A stretch of 64,000 nucleotides of DNA, from NCBI RefSeq assembly GCF_008923205.2, contig NZ_WBMS02000009.1:166279-230278 (forward strand). The letters are read 5' to 3'. The stretch comes from Actinomadura physcomitrii. GTDB lineage: Bacteria > Actinomycetota > Actinomycetes > Streptosporangiales > Streptosporangiaceae. Both the position numbers and the translations under genes were made by a program. Each line of letters starts with the position of its first letter. Position 1 is the first letter of the stretch. The notes beneath the pieces were generated by a model that saw only the letters and a list, made by a program, of their open reading frames with translations, did no database searches and had not been told where the DNA came from. Shown here piece by piece: positions 34,018 to 43,558 of the stretch.

Positions 34018-34751
34018 ACGACCAGGCCGGACGGGTGCTGGTGGTCGACGACGATCCGACCGTCGCCGAGGTCGTCGCCCGCTACCTGGTCCGCGACGGC
34101 CACGACGTGGAGTGCGTCGCGGACGGCCCCGCCGCGCTGCGCCGCGCCCGCGAGAACGCGCCCGACCTGGTCGTCCTGGACCTGATGCTGCCCGGGATGG
34201 ACGGCCTGGAGGTGTGCCGGCGGCTGCGCGCGACCTCCGCGGTCCCGATCGTCATGCTGACCGCGCTCGGCGCGGAGACCGACCGGCTCGTCGGCCTGGA
34301 GACCGGCGCGGACGACTACGTGACCAAGCCGTTCAGCCCGCGCGAGCTGGCGCTGCGCGTGCGGTCGGTGCTGCGGCGCGCGCGCGGGGCGCTCGGCCCG
34401 GCCGCCCTGGCCGTCCCCCCGGGCCCGCTCCACGACGGGGACCTGATGGTCGACGTCGGCGCGCACGAGGCGGGGCTGCGCGGCGCGCCGCTCGCGCTGA
34501 CGTCCCGCGAGTTCGACCTGCTGGCGTTCCTGATGCGCCACCCGCGCCGCGCGTTCACCCGCGACGAGCTGCTGGAACGGGTGTGGGACTGGTCGTTCGG
34601 CGACTCCTCGACGGTCACCGTGCACGTCCGGCGGCTGCGCGAGAAGATCGAGGACGACCCGACGGCGCCGCGCCGGATCGTCACCGTGTGGGGCGTCGGC
34701 TACCGGTACGAGCCGGCCGACGCGGCGGAGGCGGCGGAGGGAGACCGATGA
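34014..34751 (+). CDS. OmpR/PhoB-family response regulator
   Basis: A 245-residue regulator. The receiver domain (1-120) has the acidic pocket VVDDDP, the phospho-acceptor Asp in VVLDLMLPG, and [11 protein letters not shown]. The winged-helix DNA-binding domain occupies about 140-235 ([46 protein letters not shown]). It is coupled by an ATGA overlap to the histidine kinase that follows. The target genes are unknown. Confidence 0.94.
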   Translation: MNDQAGRVLVVDDDPTVAEVVARYLVRDGHDVECVADGPAALRRARENAPDLVVLDLMLPGMDGLEVCRRLRATSAVPIVMLTALGAETDRLVGLETGADDYVTKPFSPRELALRVRSVLRRARGALGPAALAVPPGPLHDGDLMVDVGAHEAGLRGAPLALTSREFDLLAFLMRHPRRAFTRDELLERVWDWSFGDSSTVTVHVRRLREKIEDDPTAPRRIVTVWGVGYRYEPADAAEAAEGDR

Positions 34752-35863
34752 TCCCGCTCCCCGACCTGCTCCTGGTCGTCTTCTACGCGGCGCTCGCCGC
34801 GCTGGTGGTCACGGCGGTCGCGCTCGGCCTGCTGCGCCTGCTGCGCGCCCGGTCGGTGGCGATCCAGCTGGTCGTCGTCGCCGCGGCGACCGTGCTGGCG
34901 ACGGTCTCCGGCATCCTGGTGATCTCGCTGCTGATGCTGATCAACGACCATGACCGGTCGGTCGTGCTGACGGTCGTGGTGTCCGCGGGGCTGGTCGCGA
35001 CGGCGGTGTCGGTGCTGCTCGGGCGGCGGCTCGTGGCCGCGAACCGGACGCTGGTCGAGGCCGTCCGCGCGGACCGGTTCCGGGCGCCCGCCGCGCCGCT
35101 GCCCGCCGAACTGGCCGAGCTTTCGCTGGAGCTGGAGGCGGCCTACGCGCGGCTCGCCGCGGCGCACGAGCGCGAGCAGGCGCTGGAGGCGAGCCGCCGC
35201 GAGCTGGTCGCGTGGGTCAGCCACGACCTGCGCACCCCGCTCGCCGGGCTGCGCGCGATGGCGGAGGCGCTGGAGGACGGCGTCGTCGCCGACGGCGGCA
35301 CCGTCCGCCGCTACCACGGCCGCATCCGGGTGGAGGTCGAGCGGCTCGCCGAGATGGTGGACGACCTGTTCGAGCTGTCCCGGATCCACGCGGGCGCGCT
35401 GCGGCTGTCGCGGCAGCGCGTCGGCCTGGCGGACCTGGTCGCCGAGGCGGTCGCGGGCGCGGAGGCGCTCGCCCGCGCCAAGGGCGTGCGGATCAGCGGG
35501 GACGTCCGCGCGGGGCTGCCCGTCCACGTGGACGCCGGCGAGCTGGGGCGGGCGCTGCGGAACCTGGTGGTGAACGCGATCCGGCACACCCCGAGCGACG
35601 GCGCCATCGAGATCACCGGGGAGGTCAGCGGCGGCGAGGCCCGCGTCACGGTCGCGGACGCCTGCGGCGGCATCCCGGAGGCCGACCTGCCGCGCGTGTT
35701 CGACGTGGCGTTCCGCGGCGAGGCGGCCCGCACGCCGGGCGGCGGCGCCGGGCTCGGGCTCGCCATCGCGCGCGGCATCGTCGAGGCGCACGCGGGCGTG
35801 ATCGGCGTCGCGAACGCCGGCCCCGGCTGCCGCTTCGAGGTCCGCCTCCCCCTCCCCACCTGA
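34748..35863 (+). CDS. Membrane sensor histidine kinase
   Basis: A 371-residue kinase. Two or three membrane helices lie in residues 5-105, with very little outside the membrane, so it probably senses within the membrane. A HAMP-like linker and coiled coil (VEAVRADRF, then [20 protein letters not shown]) precede HisKA ([20 protein letters not shown]). The ATPase domain has [19 protein letters not shown] and [15 protein letters not shown]. Partner of the regulator upstream. Confidence 0.94.
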   Translation: MIPLPDLLLVVFYAALAALVVTAVALGLLRLLRARSVAIQLVVVAAATVLATVSGILVISLLMLINDHDRSVVLTVVVSAGLVATAVSVLLGRRLVAANRTLVEAVRADRFRAPAAPLPAELAELSLELEAAYARLAAAHEREQALEASRRELVAWVSHDLRTPLAGLRAMAEALEDGVVADGGTVRRYHGRIRVEVERLAEMVDDLFELSRIHAGALRLSRQRVGLADLVAEAVAGAEALARAKGVRISGDVRAGLPVHVDAGELGRALRNLVVNAIRHTPSDGAIEITGEVSGGEARVTVADACGGIPEADLPRVFDVAFRGEAARTPGGGAGLGLAIARGIVEAHAGVIGVANAGPGCRFEVRLPLPT

Positions 35864-35866
35864 CCC

Positions 35867-35932
35867 CCGTTGACTTGTGGCGTGTCGTGGTTATGAGCGC
35901 CGCGATAACCACGACACGCCACAAGTCAACGG
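35867..35932. terminator. Perfect 28-bp hairpin between convergent genes
   Basis: Bases 35867-35894 and 35905-35932 are exact complements with a 10-base loop. The stem starts right after the kinase stop and includes the stop codon of the convergent gene (35926-35928). No T run follows on either strand. It probably ends transcription on both strands or is an RNase III target. Confidence 0.8.
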
Positions 35933-36297
35933 CCGAGGGAGTCGTCGATCGCGCGGAAGGTGGGGCAGGGCCAGCGCCACATGCAGGCGCGGCAGCGGCG
36001 GATGGGGCTGCCCGGGTCGCTGGTGATGCCGCCGGCCTCCTGCGGCCGGTGCAGGTCGAGGATGCGGACGCCGAGCTCGGCGAGCGCGATCACCTCGTCC
36101 CGGGCGCCGGCGAGGAACGCGAGGTCATCGCGGGTCAGCCGGGCCTTGACGGGGACGACGCCGTCCCGGTTCACCAGCCGGGACAGGTACTGCGTGGACG
36201 AGCGCCAGGAGGTGGACTTCGCGGAGCGCGCGCGGATCGCGTCCAGGCGGTCGCGCAGCCGCGCGTGCCTCGGGTCGGTCGCTCGGTTGGCCTTCAC
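35926..36297 (-). CDS. Uncharacterised protein with C-terminal cysteine motif
   Basis: A 123-residue protein with a basic N-terminal half and a C-terminal motif RCRACMWRWPCPTFRAIDD. Short actinobacterial proteins with a CxxC...PCPT end are common and have no settled function; the three cysteines may bind zinc. Its stop lies inside the long hairpin. Confidence 0.75.
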   Translation of the reverse strand: MKANRATDPRHARLRDRLDAIRARSAKSTSWRSSTQYLSRLVNRDGVVPVKARLTRDDLAFLAGARDEVIALAELGVRILDLHRPQEAGGITSDPGSPIRRCRACMWRWPCPTFRAIDDSLGR

Positions 36298-36556
36298 GTG
36301 CCGCGCACCCCCTAATGACGCTGTTGCACGGGGCCAGCCTTCCCTACTCGGGACGTCCGCGAAGGGCGAATGGGGGAGTTCTCATAGACCTGACCCAAGC
36401 GCGCGCGGGAAGCGTCCAGGAACCGGTTACCGAGCGTCTCCAGACCTGAAACCGCAACATCACGGTGCGTAGTACTCAAAGCGTATGGGTGGGACGGGAC
36501 GGCGCCGCGCCACGGGAACGCCCGCGCCACACGCGACTTGGCGAACGGTCTGGCTC

Positions 36557-36919
36557 ATGGGCGAGAGTCGAGATAGTGTGCCGGACGTGGAGCTAAATGT
36601 CTCGACCGCGTCTCAGGGAGGACACGCCGTCGTCACGGCGACCGGTGAGCTGGACCTGTACACCGCGCCCAGGCTGCAGGCGGCCCTCGCCGGGCTGCTG
36701 CGCGGCCCCGTCGACCGGATCGTGGTCGACCTGGCCGGTGTCGAGTTCTGCGACTCGACGGGCATGAACGTGCTGCTCTCGGCCATGAAGCGGATCAAGG
36801 AGCAGGGCGGCTCGCTGGAGCTGGCCGCGCCGCGCCCGGCCGTGAAGCGGATCCTCCAGGTCACCGGGCTCGACACCGTGTTCACCGTGACCGACGACGC
36901 GGCGCCGGCCCTGGACTGA
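36557..36919 (+). CDS. STAS-domain anti-anti-sigma factor
   Basis: About 120 residues with one STAS domain (VVTATGELDLYTAPRLQAAL). The phosphorylation-site motif is VEFCDSTGMNVLLSAMK, whose serine (after Asp) is the usual target of an RsbW-type kinase. It would bind and neutralise an anti-sigma ATPase such as those at 10105, 25240 or 62693. The start is uncertain: ATG at 36557 or GTG at 36578. Confidence 0.88.
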   Translation: MGESRDSVPDVELNVSTASQGGHAVVTATGELDLYTAPRLQAALAGLLRGPVDRIVVDLAGVEFCDSTGMNVLLSAMKRIKEQGGSLELAAPRPAVKRILQVTGLDTVFTVTDDAAPALD

Positions 36920-37002
36920 TCCGGCGGCGGTCCGCGACCGGTCGTCTCGCCGTCGCCGGGTGTTCACGGCGGCATGCCCGCGCGCCGACTACGATCGCGG
37001 AT

Positions 37003-37749
37003 ATGCAGGAGGCGGATACGCAGGGTGTAGCGGTGATCATCCCGGCCAAGGACGAGGCCGACCGCATCGGGGCCACCGTCAAGGCCGCGCAGGAGCTGCC
37101 CGGGGCCGATCTGATCATGGTCGTCGACGACGGTTCGTCCGACCGCACCGGGCCGGTGGCGGCGCAGGCGGGCGCCCGGGTCGTGCGGCACGCCCGCAAC
37201 CGGGGCAAGGGCGCCGCGATGGAGACCGGCGCGGAGGCCGTCCGGCTGCTGGACGAGGGCCGCGACCAGCCCCGCCACCTGCTGTTCCTGGACGCCGACC
37301 TGGCCGAGACGGCCGCCGAGGCGGCCCCCCTCGTCGCGCCGGTGCTGGCCGGCGAGGCCGACATGACGATCGCGGCGTTCTCCTCGACGGTGAAGCTCGG
37401 CGGGCACGGGTTCGTCGTCCGGCTGTCCCGCGACGGGATCCGCCGCGCCACCGGCTGGGCGGCGACGCAACCGCTGAACGGGCAGCGCTGCCTGACCCGC
37501 GCCGCGTTCGACGCCGCGCTGCCGCTCGCCGCCGGGTTCGGCGTGGAGACCGGCCTCACCATCGACCTGCTCCGCAAGGGGTTCCGGGTCGTGGAGGTCG
37601 AGGTGCCGCTCGCGCACCGCGCGACCGGCACCGACTGGCGCGCGCAGCTGCACCGCGGCCGGCAGTTCCGCGACGTGGCCAGGGCGCTGGCCGTGCGGGA
37701 GCCGGTCGTCGCCGAGCGGCTCGCCCGCCTGCGCGGCCGCCGCAAGTGA
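37003..37749 (+). CDS. Family-2 glycosyltransferase
   Basis: A 248-residue GT-A fold transferase. The nucleotide-sugar binding motif is IIPAKDEADRIGATV, the first acidic motif VVDDGSSD, and the metal-binding motif LFLDADLAETAAE. The acceptor region includes AATQPLNGQRCLTRAA. It resembles glucosyl-3-phosphoglycerate synthase and dolichyl-phosphate glucosyltransferases. It overlaps by four bases with the membrane glycosyltransferase downstream, so it may make the lipid-linked or soluble donor. A TACGAT hexamer seven bases before the ATG suggests a leaderless start. Confidence 0.88.
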   Translation: MQEADTQGVAVIIPAKDEADRIGATVKAAQELPGADLIMVVDDGSSDRTGPVAAQAGARVVRHARNRGKGAAMETGAEAVRLLDEGRDQPRHLLFLDADLAETAAEAAPLVAPVLAGEADMTIAAFSSTVKLGGHGFVVRLSRDGIRRATGWAATQPLNGQRCLTRAAFDAALPLAAGFGVETGLTIDLLRKGFRVVEVEVPLAHRATGTDWRAQLHRGRQFRDVARALAVREPVVAERLARLRGRRK

Positions 37750-39278
37750 CCCGTCCCGGTCCCGCGCGGCCGGGGACCATCGGGCTGTGGGCCATCGGCG
37801 CCTCCCTCTGCTGCTTCGTCGCCACCGCGCTGCTCGGGCCGTCCGCCTTCCAGCCCGCGATGGACGCGCGGTTCGGGGAGCCGCCCTACTCGCTGGACGT
37901 GCACCCGTCGCCGTACCTGGTGCTCGCGCTCGTCGTGGCGGGCGTCGTCGCGGGGACGGCGGGGCTCGCGCTGTGCTTCCTCGCCGTCCGGCGGGGCTGG
38001 CGCGTCCGGGCGTTCCCGCTGGTCGCCGCCGGGCTGCTGGCGGCGGTCGCGTTCATGTTCATGCCGCCGGTCGGGTCGACCGACCATCTGAACTACGCCT
38101 CGTACGGGCGGATGGCGGCGACCGGGCACGACCCGTACGAGACGCGCGCCGTGGACCTGCCGAAGGACCCGGTGGCCGGGGCGCCCGAGGAGTGGCGGTC
38201 GACACCGTCGGTGTACGGGCCGATCGCGACGGGGGAGCAGGCCGTCGCGTCGTGGATCGGCGGCGGTTCGGTGCGGCTGACGGTGTTCGTGCTGTCGGTG
38301 TTCAACGTGCTGGCGTTCGCGGTGACCGCGCTGCTCCTGTACCGGACGTCCCGCGACGAGGACCGGCGGCTGCGGACCGCGCTGCTGTGGACGTGCAACC
38401 CGCTGCTGCTGTTCCACCTGATCTCGGGCGCGCACAACGACGTGCTGGCGATCGCGCCGATGGTGGCGGCGCTGACGGTGTTCGACGCGTACGCGACCGG
38501 CGGACGGTGGCGGATGTGGGGGCGCGCGCTCGCGGCGGGGGCGCTGACGGGCGCCGGCGCGGCGATCAAGCTGCCGGCGGCGCTCGTGGGCGGCGGCCCG
38601 GCGTGGGCGCTGCTGCGCGAGGGCTGGAAGGGCCGCCCGTGGCGGGCGCTCGGCGGGCTCGCCGCGCTCGCCGCAGGCGCCGCCGCGACGGTCGCGACCG
38701 CGTACGCGCTGGCCGGCCCGCACGCCCTCGACCAGGTGCGGGAGGCGAGCAACATGGTGTCGTTCGCCACCCCCTGGCATCTCCTCGACCGGATGCTCGG
38801 CCGCGGCTCCCAGCGCGATGTGATCAAGACCGGGTCACTGATCCTCGGAATCGTGCTGTTCCTGCTGCTGGCGCGCGGCCTGCCGAAGGACGACCCGCTC
38901 GCGGAACATCCCGGGCAGGTCGCCAACCGGCGGATGGCCACGGCGTTCGTCATGGCGTGGCTGCTGGCCGCGCCCTACGTGCTCCCCTGGTACGACGGGT
39001 TCGGCTGGGCGCTGCTGGCGCTGCTCCCCCTGTCGCGCATCGACTGGATCCTGCTGGCGCACACCGCCGCGCTCAGCCTCGCCTACCTTCCCGCGCGCGC
39101 GCCGCAGCGCATCGGGATGCCGCACGACCTGTCGTGGCTGTTCACCGTCGTCAGGCCGACGGTGATTCCGTGGACGCTGCTCGCGGTGCTTGCGGCCTTG
39201 GCTGTTCAGTGCCTTCGTCCAGGTCGATCTCCAGCGAGCGCACCCCGGCCGCGAGCATCAGCGGGGTCGCCAGGCTGA
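37746..39278 (+). CDS. Polytopic membrane glycosyltransferase (GT-C, mannosyltransferase-like)
   Basis: A 510-residue protein with about 12 membrane helices. The first outer loop has the acidic motif GSTDHLNYASYGRMAATGHD, typical of actinobacterial polyprenyl-phosphate-mannose-dependent transferases. LISGAHNDVLAIAPMV and IKLPAALVGGG come later. GT-C enzymes of this kind extend envelope glycans outside the membrane. It begins at GTG 37746, overlapping the GT2 stop. Its last ~42 codons overlap the 3' end of the convergent gene at 39151. Confidence 0.82.
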   Translation: MTRPGPARPGTIGLWAIGASLCCFVATALLGPSAFQPAMDARFGEPPYSLDVHPSPYLVLALVVAGVVAGTAGLALCFLAVRRGWRVRAFPLVAAGLLAAVAFMFMPPVGSTDHLNYASYGRMAATGHDPYETRAVDLPKDPVAGAPEEWRSTPSVYGPIATGEQAVASWIGGGSVRLTVFVLSVFNVLAFAVTALLLYRTSRDEDRRLRTALLWTCNPLLLFHLISGAHNDVLAIAPMVAALTVFDAYATGGRWRMWGRALAAGALTGAGAAIKLPAALVGGGPAWALLREGWKGRPWRALGGLAALAAGAAATVATAYALAGPHALDQVREASNMVSFATPWHLLDRMLGRGSQRDVIKTGSLILGIVLFLLLARGLPKDDPLAEHPGQVANRRMATAFVMAWLLAAPYVLPWYDGFGWALLALLPLSRIDWILLAHTAALSLAYLPARAPQRIGMPHDLSWLFTVVRPTVIPWTLLAVLAALAVQCLRPGRSPASAPRPRASAGSPG

Positions 39279-41430
39279 ACGCCACCGACAGGATCACCAC
39301 GCCGGAGTCGTTCACCAGCGTCCCGATGATCCCGACGGCGAGCGCGCAGATCAGCGCCGGGCGCATCGTCCGGCTGTGCTGGTAGGCGCGGTGCAGCAGG
39401 GACACCGCCCGCCACCGCGTCGGCCGCGCCAGCACGAAGAACAGGAACACCAGCGCGGCGGCCAGCGCGAGCGTGAACGGCCAGTAGCCGAGGCTGTTCA
39501 GCATCGCGTTGAACTTGCGGGTGACGACGTCCCAGGCGTTGCCGTCCATCAGGTCCCGCCAGAACCGGCCCATGTGGGTCGGGTTGGCGCTGCGCGAGTT
39601 CCACCAGGAGATCGCCAGCACCAGCGCGAACCCGGCCGCGCAGAACGCGCCGAGCTTCACCGGCGACACCCGCTTGCCGGTGATCATCATGCCGAGCATC
39701 GCGAACGCCGGGGTGATCGCGATGACGCCGCCGAAGTCGCTGCCCCAGGACGGCAGCCCGTCGACCGCGACCGTGAGCAGCCCGATCGCCGCGACGGTCG
39801 TCACCGAGACGGCCTTCGCGCGGCGGGACGCCCCGGCGAGCCCGCCCGGGTCCGGCGCGGCGCGGTGCCGGCGCAGCGGGAACTCGCACACCCACGCGGC
39901 GGTGAGGATCGCGGCCACCGCGAACAGCGAGAACGCCTGGTTGCCGAACCCGTAGAACCGGCCCGCGACCAGCGCCGTGTACCCCATCAGCGTGTTGAGC
40001 TGCAGCGACGAGCCCGTCATCACGTCCAGCGCGAGGACGACCGCGGTGACCGCGGTGATCACCAGGCCGGGCAGGTACGTCGAGCGGCGCCACGGCCCGG
40101 CGAGCGCGATGCCCGTCATCAGGCCCGCGAAGCCGAGCACCGTGCAGATCAGCACCGCGGTCGGGTGCGCGGCCCGCCACCACGGCATCAGCCCGGCGAG
40201 GAACGACGCGCCCGGCGCCGCTCCGCCGAGCAGCGCGATCACCCGCGTACCGCCGAGGATCCGGGACCGCGAGCGCGGGTCGTTGCCGAGGCGCCGCAGC
40301 GCCAGCGCCGCGATCCCGTACAGGACGAGCTGCGTCGCGAACAGCACCCAGTAGAACGACGTCTGGACGGAGCGGATCGCCTGCGCGGCGACGTCCTCGT
40401 CCTCCAGGGCCTCGACGCGCTTGGCGGTGGAGTCGCCGGAGCGTTCGGCCCGCCACGCCGACCCGACGGCCTGCTGCGGCTCCTTCAGGCCGAGCTGCTG
40501 CAGCGCCGTGGACGTCAGGTCGGTGAGGGTGACCAGGCCGTCCTGGCGGGTGGCGCTGGAGGTGAGGAAACCGCTCGGGTAGCCGCCGCCCTTGGCGACC
40601 GCGACGCGCAGGTGCGGGTTGACGCCGGTGTCGGACAGGCCCGCGACCAGGATCGTCGTCCCGGCCGGGACCTGGCTCACCACCTGCGCGACGCGGCGGT
40701 CGGCGGCGGACGCGGCGGCGGCGCGCTTGCGGTCGGGCACCGGGACCTGGTCGCCGTGCGGGTCGACGCCCGCGTCGATGTAGGCCCGGAACACCTCGTC
40801 CACGTCGACGGCCGCGAGCTGGCAGCGCGCCCAGTCGGCGGGGGTCGCCTTGTCGGTGGACGGGACGTAGCGGTCGACCCGGCCGCCGCCGTCGCCGGCC
40901 GCGAACACCGCGCCGGGGCCGACGGCGAGGGTGCAGCCGCCCGCGGCGTGCACGGCGTCGCCGAGCAGGCCGATCTGCGCGTGGTAGCCGGTGCCCGCGT
41001 TGTCGCTCTTGATCGCCGGCCAGCCGGGCGCGATGGCGCCGCCGGCGGGCGGCGGGCCGGTCGGGGAGGGCTGGCCGGGCAGGATCGGGGTCGGCGGCAG
41101 CGCGCAGTCGCCGTGCGCGAGCCGGGACCGCTGGCCCGCCGACAGCGTCAGCCAGCCGTCGGTGGGGCAGGTGTTGGTGCGGGTCGTGCGGACGCTGAGC
41201 CCGCCCGCCGAGCCGCCGCGGGTCAGCGTCCACAGCGCGGGGGTCGTCTTCGCGCTGACGTCGCTCCACATCAGGCCGGGGATCCCGATGATCACGACCC
41301 GTCCGGCGGGCGCGGCCGCGCGCGGGGCGGCGGGCGCCGTCGCGGCGCTCGCCGCCGACGGGGCGAGCACGGCGGTCAGGAGCGCCACGGCGGCGACGAA
41401 AATCCCGATATTCGCCCCCCGCTGCGTCAT
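39151..41430 (-). CDS. Large membrane protein with extracytoplasmic phosphoesterase-like domain
   Basis: A 759-residue protein. A signal or anchor at residues 8-30 is followed by about 310 extracytoplasmic residues resembling the alkaline-phosphatase-like fold (VVIIGIPGLMWSDVSAKTTP, NTCPTDGWLTLSAG, ILVAGLSDTG). Nine to ten membrane helices follow, from about 360 to 730. The nucleophile position reads Thr in the TDGWLTLSAG stretch, so activity is plausible but unproven. Position among glycosyltransferases suggests work on lipid-linked envelope glycans. Its 3' end overlaps the convergent gene by 128 bp. Confidence 0.75.
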   Translation of the reverse strand: MTQRGANIGIFVAAVALLTAVLAPSAASAATAPAAPRAAAPAGRVVIIGIPGLMWSDVSAKTTPALWTLTRGGSAGGLSVRTTRTNTCPTDGWLTLSAGQRSRLAHGDCALPPTPILPGQPSPTGPPPAGGAIAPGWPAIKSDNAGTGYHAQIGLLGDAVHAAGGCTLAVGPGAVFAAGDGGGRVDRYVPSTDKATPADWARCQLAAVDVDEVFRAYIDAGVDPHGDQVPVPDRKRAAAASAADRRVAQVVSQVPAGTTILVAGLSDTGVNPHLRVAVAKGGGYPSGFLTSSATRQDGLVTLTDLTSTALQQLGLKEPQQAVGSAWRAERSGDSTAKRVEALEDEDVAAQAIRSVQTSFYWVLFATQLVLYGIAALALRRLGNDPRSRSRILGGTRVIALLGGAAPGASFLAGLMPWWRAAHPTAVLICTVLGFAGLMTGIALAGPWRRSTYLPGLVITAVTAVVLALDVMTGSSLQLNTLMGYTALVAGRFYGFGNQAFSLFAVAAILTAAWVCEFPLRRHRAAPDPGGLAGASRRAKAVSVTTVAAIGLLTVAVDGLPSWGSDFGGVIAITPAFAMLGMMITGKRVSPVKLGAFCAAGFALVLAISWWNSRSANPTHMGRFWRDLMDGNAWDVVTRKFNAMLNSLGYWPFTLALAAALVFLFFVLARPTRWRAVSLLHRAYQHSRTMRPALICALAVGIIGTLVNDSGVVILSVAFSLATPLMLAAGVRSLEIDLDEGTEQPRPQAPRAASTESPSA

Positions 41431-41595
41431 GGCGCTCAGGTTACAAGAGCTTCACCATCGCCCGCCGAGCCTCCGAACGGGGCCGTAGCGCCGTACGGCG
41501 GCGGGCGCGGGCGGGCCGCCCGGGTGCATATCCTTCGGGCTGGGCCATCGACCGGGCCCCGGCCCGGCAGGGCCCGATCATACCGGGATGTGGGG

Positions 41596-42987
41596 ATGCG
41601 AGCAGTCAGCGGGACGCGCGAGGCGGCCGGGCGGCCCGCACCGGCGCGGGCCCGGCGGTCGCCGCTGGACGCGCTGATCGCGCTGGCCGGCGTCGCCGTC
41701 GTGGTGGCCGCCGTCACGCCGATCGCGTCCCGGTGGCTGTACAACCAGCCCGATCAGCGGCTCGTCGACCTGGAGGTCTACCGCGAGGGCGGGCTGGCGG
41801 TGCTGCGCGGCGCGCCCCTGTACGACTTCCTCACCCAGCCGCCGCAGCTGCTGCCGTTCACCTACCCGCCGTTCGCGGCGCTCCTCGCCGTCCCGTTCAC
41901 GCTGATGTCGTGGCGGGTCGCGCAGTGGACGTGGACGGTGCTGATCTACGCCGCCCTCGCGGTCGCCGTCTGGTACGCGTTCCGCGACCTGATCCGCCGC
42001 ACCGGGCGCTGGGCGCCGCTGACGCTGGGGGCGCTGGTCGCCGCCATGGCCTGGCTCGACCCGGTCCGCGACCAGATCAGGTTCGGCCAGGTCGGGGTGT
42101 TCCTGCTGGCGATGTGCCTGGCCGACTGCTGCACCCGCGCGCCGCGCTGGCCGCGCGGGCTGCTGGTCGGGCTGGCGCTGGCGATCAAGCTGGTGCCGGG
42201 CGTCTTCCTCGTCTACTTCCTGATCACCGGGCGCCGGGACGCGTTCGTGAACGCGCTGGCCACCGCGGTGGTGGCGACGCTCGGCGGGTTCGCGGTGCTG
42301 CCGCACGACTCGGCCGCGTACTGGTTCGGCGCGCTGCTGCAGGGCGGCGACCGCACCGGCGCCGTCGACGGGACGACGAACCAGGCGATCAACGGGATCG
42401 TCGCGCGGGTCCTCGACCAGGGCCCGGCGCGGACGGCGGCGTGGCTCGTCCTCGCGCTGGTGATGGCCTACGCCGGGTTCAGGCTCGCGCGGCGGGCCAC
42501 CTACGCGGCGGACGCCCTGGTCGGCGGGTTTCCGATGCGCACCGGACGGGCCGGGACCGACCACCTCGCCGCCGCCGACCCGGCGTCCGGTCCGGGCGCG
42601 TACGCGCTGCTGCTCGCCGGGGTCGCGATCACCGGGCTGCTGTCGGTGCTGCTGTCCCCCGTGGGGTGGATCCACCATCTTGTGTGGATCATTCCGGTCA
42701 TTGGGGCTTTGGCGGGCGATGGGCGAGACACGCGAAGATGTCTATCCGGCCTGGCGTTCTGGATCTTCTTCCTGTTCCCGCTGCCCTGGTGGGGCGCCCA
42801 CCTGTCCCGTACCGGACACCCGCCGATCACCCGTTTCTGGGGGAGTCTGGAGCGCGATTCGTTCGGCCTCGCCGCCATCGCCGCCATCATCCTGCTCGGA
42901 AACCAGCTCACGAACCGCGTCACCCGGCGCGCCAGTCGCGAGGATCCTTCGCAACGGCAGGTCGGGATGGGTACGCTCACCACGTGA
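41596..42987 (+). CDS. GT87-family (DUF2029) membrane mannosyltransferase-like protein
   Basis: A 463-residue, about 10-helix GT-C protein. Motifs are QRLVDLEVYREGGLAVLRGA (acidic first loop), FTYPPFAALLAVPF, IRFGQVGVFLLAMCLAD and ALAIKLVPGVFL. These fit DUF2029/PimE-type alpha-mannosyltransferases using polyprenyl-phosphate-mannose. The ATG at 41596 gives a conventional cytoplasmic N-terminus. The DUF4446 gene follows with a one-base stop/start overlap. Confidence 0.85.
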   Translation: MRAVSGTREAAGRPAPARARRSPLDALIALAGVAVVVAAVTPIASRWLYNQPDQRLVDLEVYREGGLAVLRGAPLYDFLTQPPQLLPFTYPPFAALLAVPFTLMSWRVAQWTWTVLIYAALAVAVWYAFRDLIRRTGRWAPLTLGALVAAMAWLDPVRDQIRFGQVGVFLLAMCLADCCTRAPRWPRGLLVGLALAIKLVPGVFLVYFLITGRRDAFVNALATAVVATLGGFAVLPHDSAAYWFGALLQGGDRTGAVDGTTNQAINGIVARVLDQGPARTAAWLVLALVMAYAGFRLARRATYAADALVGGFPMRTGRAGTDHLAAADPASGPGAYALLLAGVAITGLLSVLLSPVGWIHHLVWIIPVIGALAGDGRDTRRCLSGLAFWIFFLFPLPWWGAHLSRTGHPPITRFWGSLERDSFGLAAIAAIILLGNQLTNRVTRRASREDPSQRQVGMGTLTT

Positions 42988-43445
42988 TGCTTGTCGCGGT
43001 GGCCGTCGCCGGGCTGGTCGCCGGTGTGGCCGGGCTCTCCATCGCGGTGGTGGCCCACAATCGGGTGAACCAGGTCGTCGAAGAGTGCGGGGAAATGCTG
43101 AGGCGCCAACTCCAGGTGGCCTCCGGCGAGGTCGACGAACGCGCGCTGCGCGACCTCGCCATCGTGCATTACGACGCGCTCAAGGAGATGTCGGGGCACC
43201 GGTCCTTCTCGCTCGCCGTCCTCAACGCCGTCGGCGACGGCGTCGTGGTCAGCTCGATCAACGGCCGCACCGAGACCAGGACCTACGCCAAGGCCGTCCA
43301 GGGAGGGCATCCGGTCGAGATGCTCTCCCCCGAGGAGAACCAGGTGCTGCGCGCCGCCCGCCTGGGCAAGGGGCCCATCGTGTCGATGGACGACCCGCTG
43401 CCCGACTTCGGCTACGGCGACCGCGCCTCCACCGCCCGCACCTGA
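42987..43445 (+). CDS. DUF4446-family protein
   Basis: A 152-residue protein with one N-terminal helix (LVAVAVAGLVAGVAGLSIAV), a short coiled stretch, and the conserved DUF4446 domain (VHYDALKEMSGHRSFSLAVL, then GVVVSSINGRTETRTYAKAV). Its function is unknown; it is widespread in Gram-positive bacteria and often sits near replication or envelope genes. Coupled to the preceding gene by TGATG. Confidence 0.85.
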   Translation: MLVAVAVAGLVAGVAGLSIAVVAHNRVNQVVEECGEMLRRQLQVASGEVDERALRDLAIVHYDALKEMSGHRSFSLAVLNAVGDGVVVSSINGRTETRTYAKAVQGGHPVEMLSPEENQVLRAARLGKGPIVSMDDPLPDFGYGDRASTART

Positions 43446-43558
43446 CCCGGCCGTATCCGACCGCCGCGGCGGGGGCTTGACGCGGCGGGAAGTACACTCG
43501 TCTCTTCCGGCACCGCAGAAGCAGGTGCCCCGTCCGACCGCGCCCTCGGGGGATCTTC

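Noticed and set aside
39190..41595. Long plus-strand frame upstream of the GT87 gene
   Set aside because: Antisense to the phosphoesterase-like membrane protein; the real gene starts at 41596.
43477..43498. TTGACG and TACACT as a pheA promoter
   Set aside because: Spacing of only 10 bases between the elements is too short.
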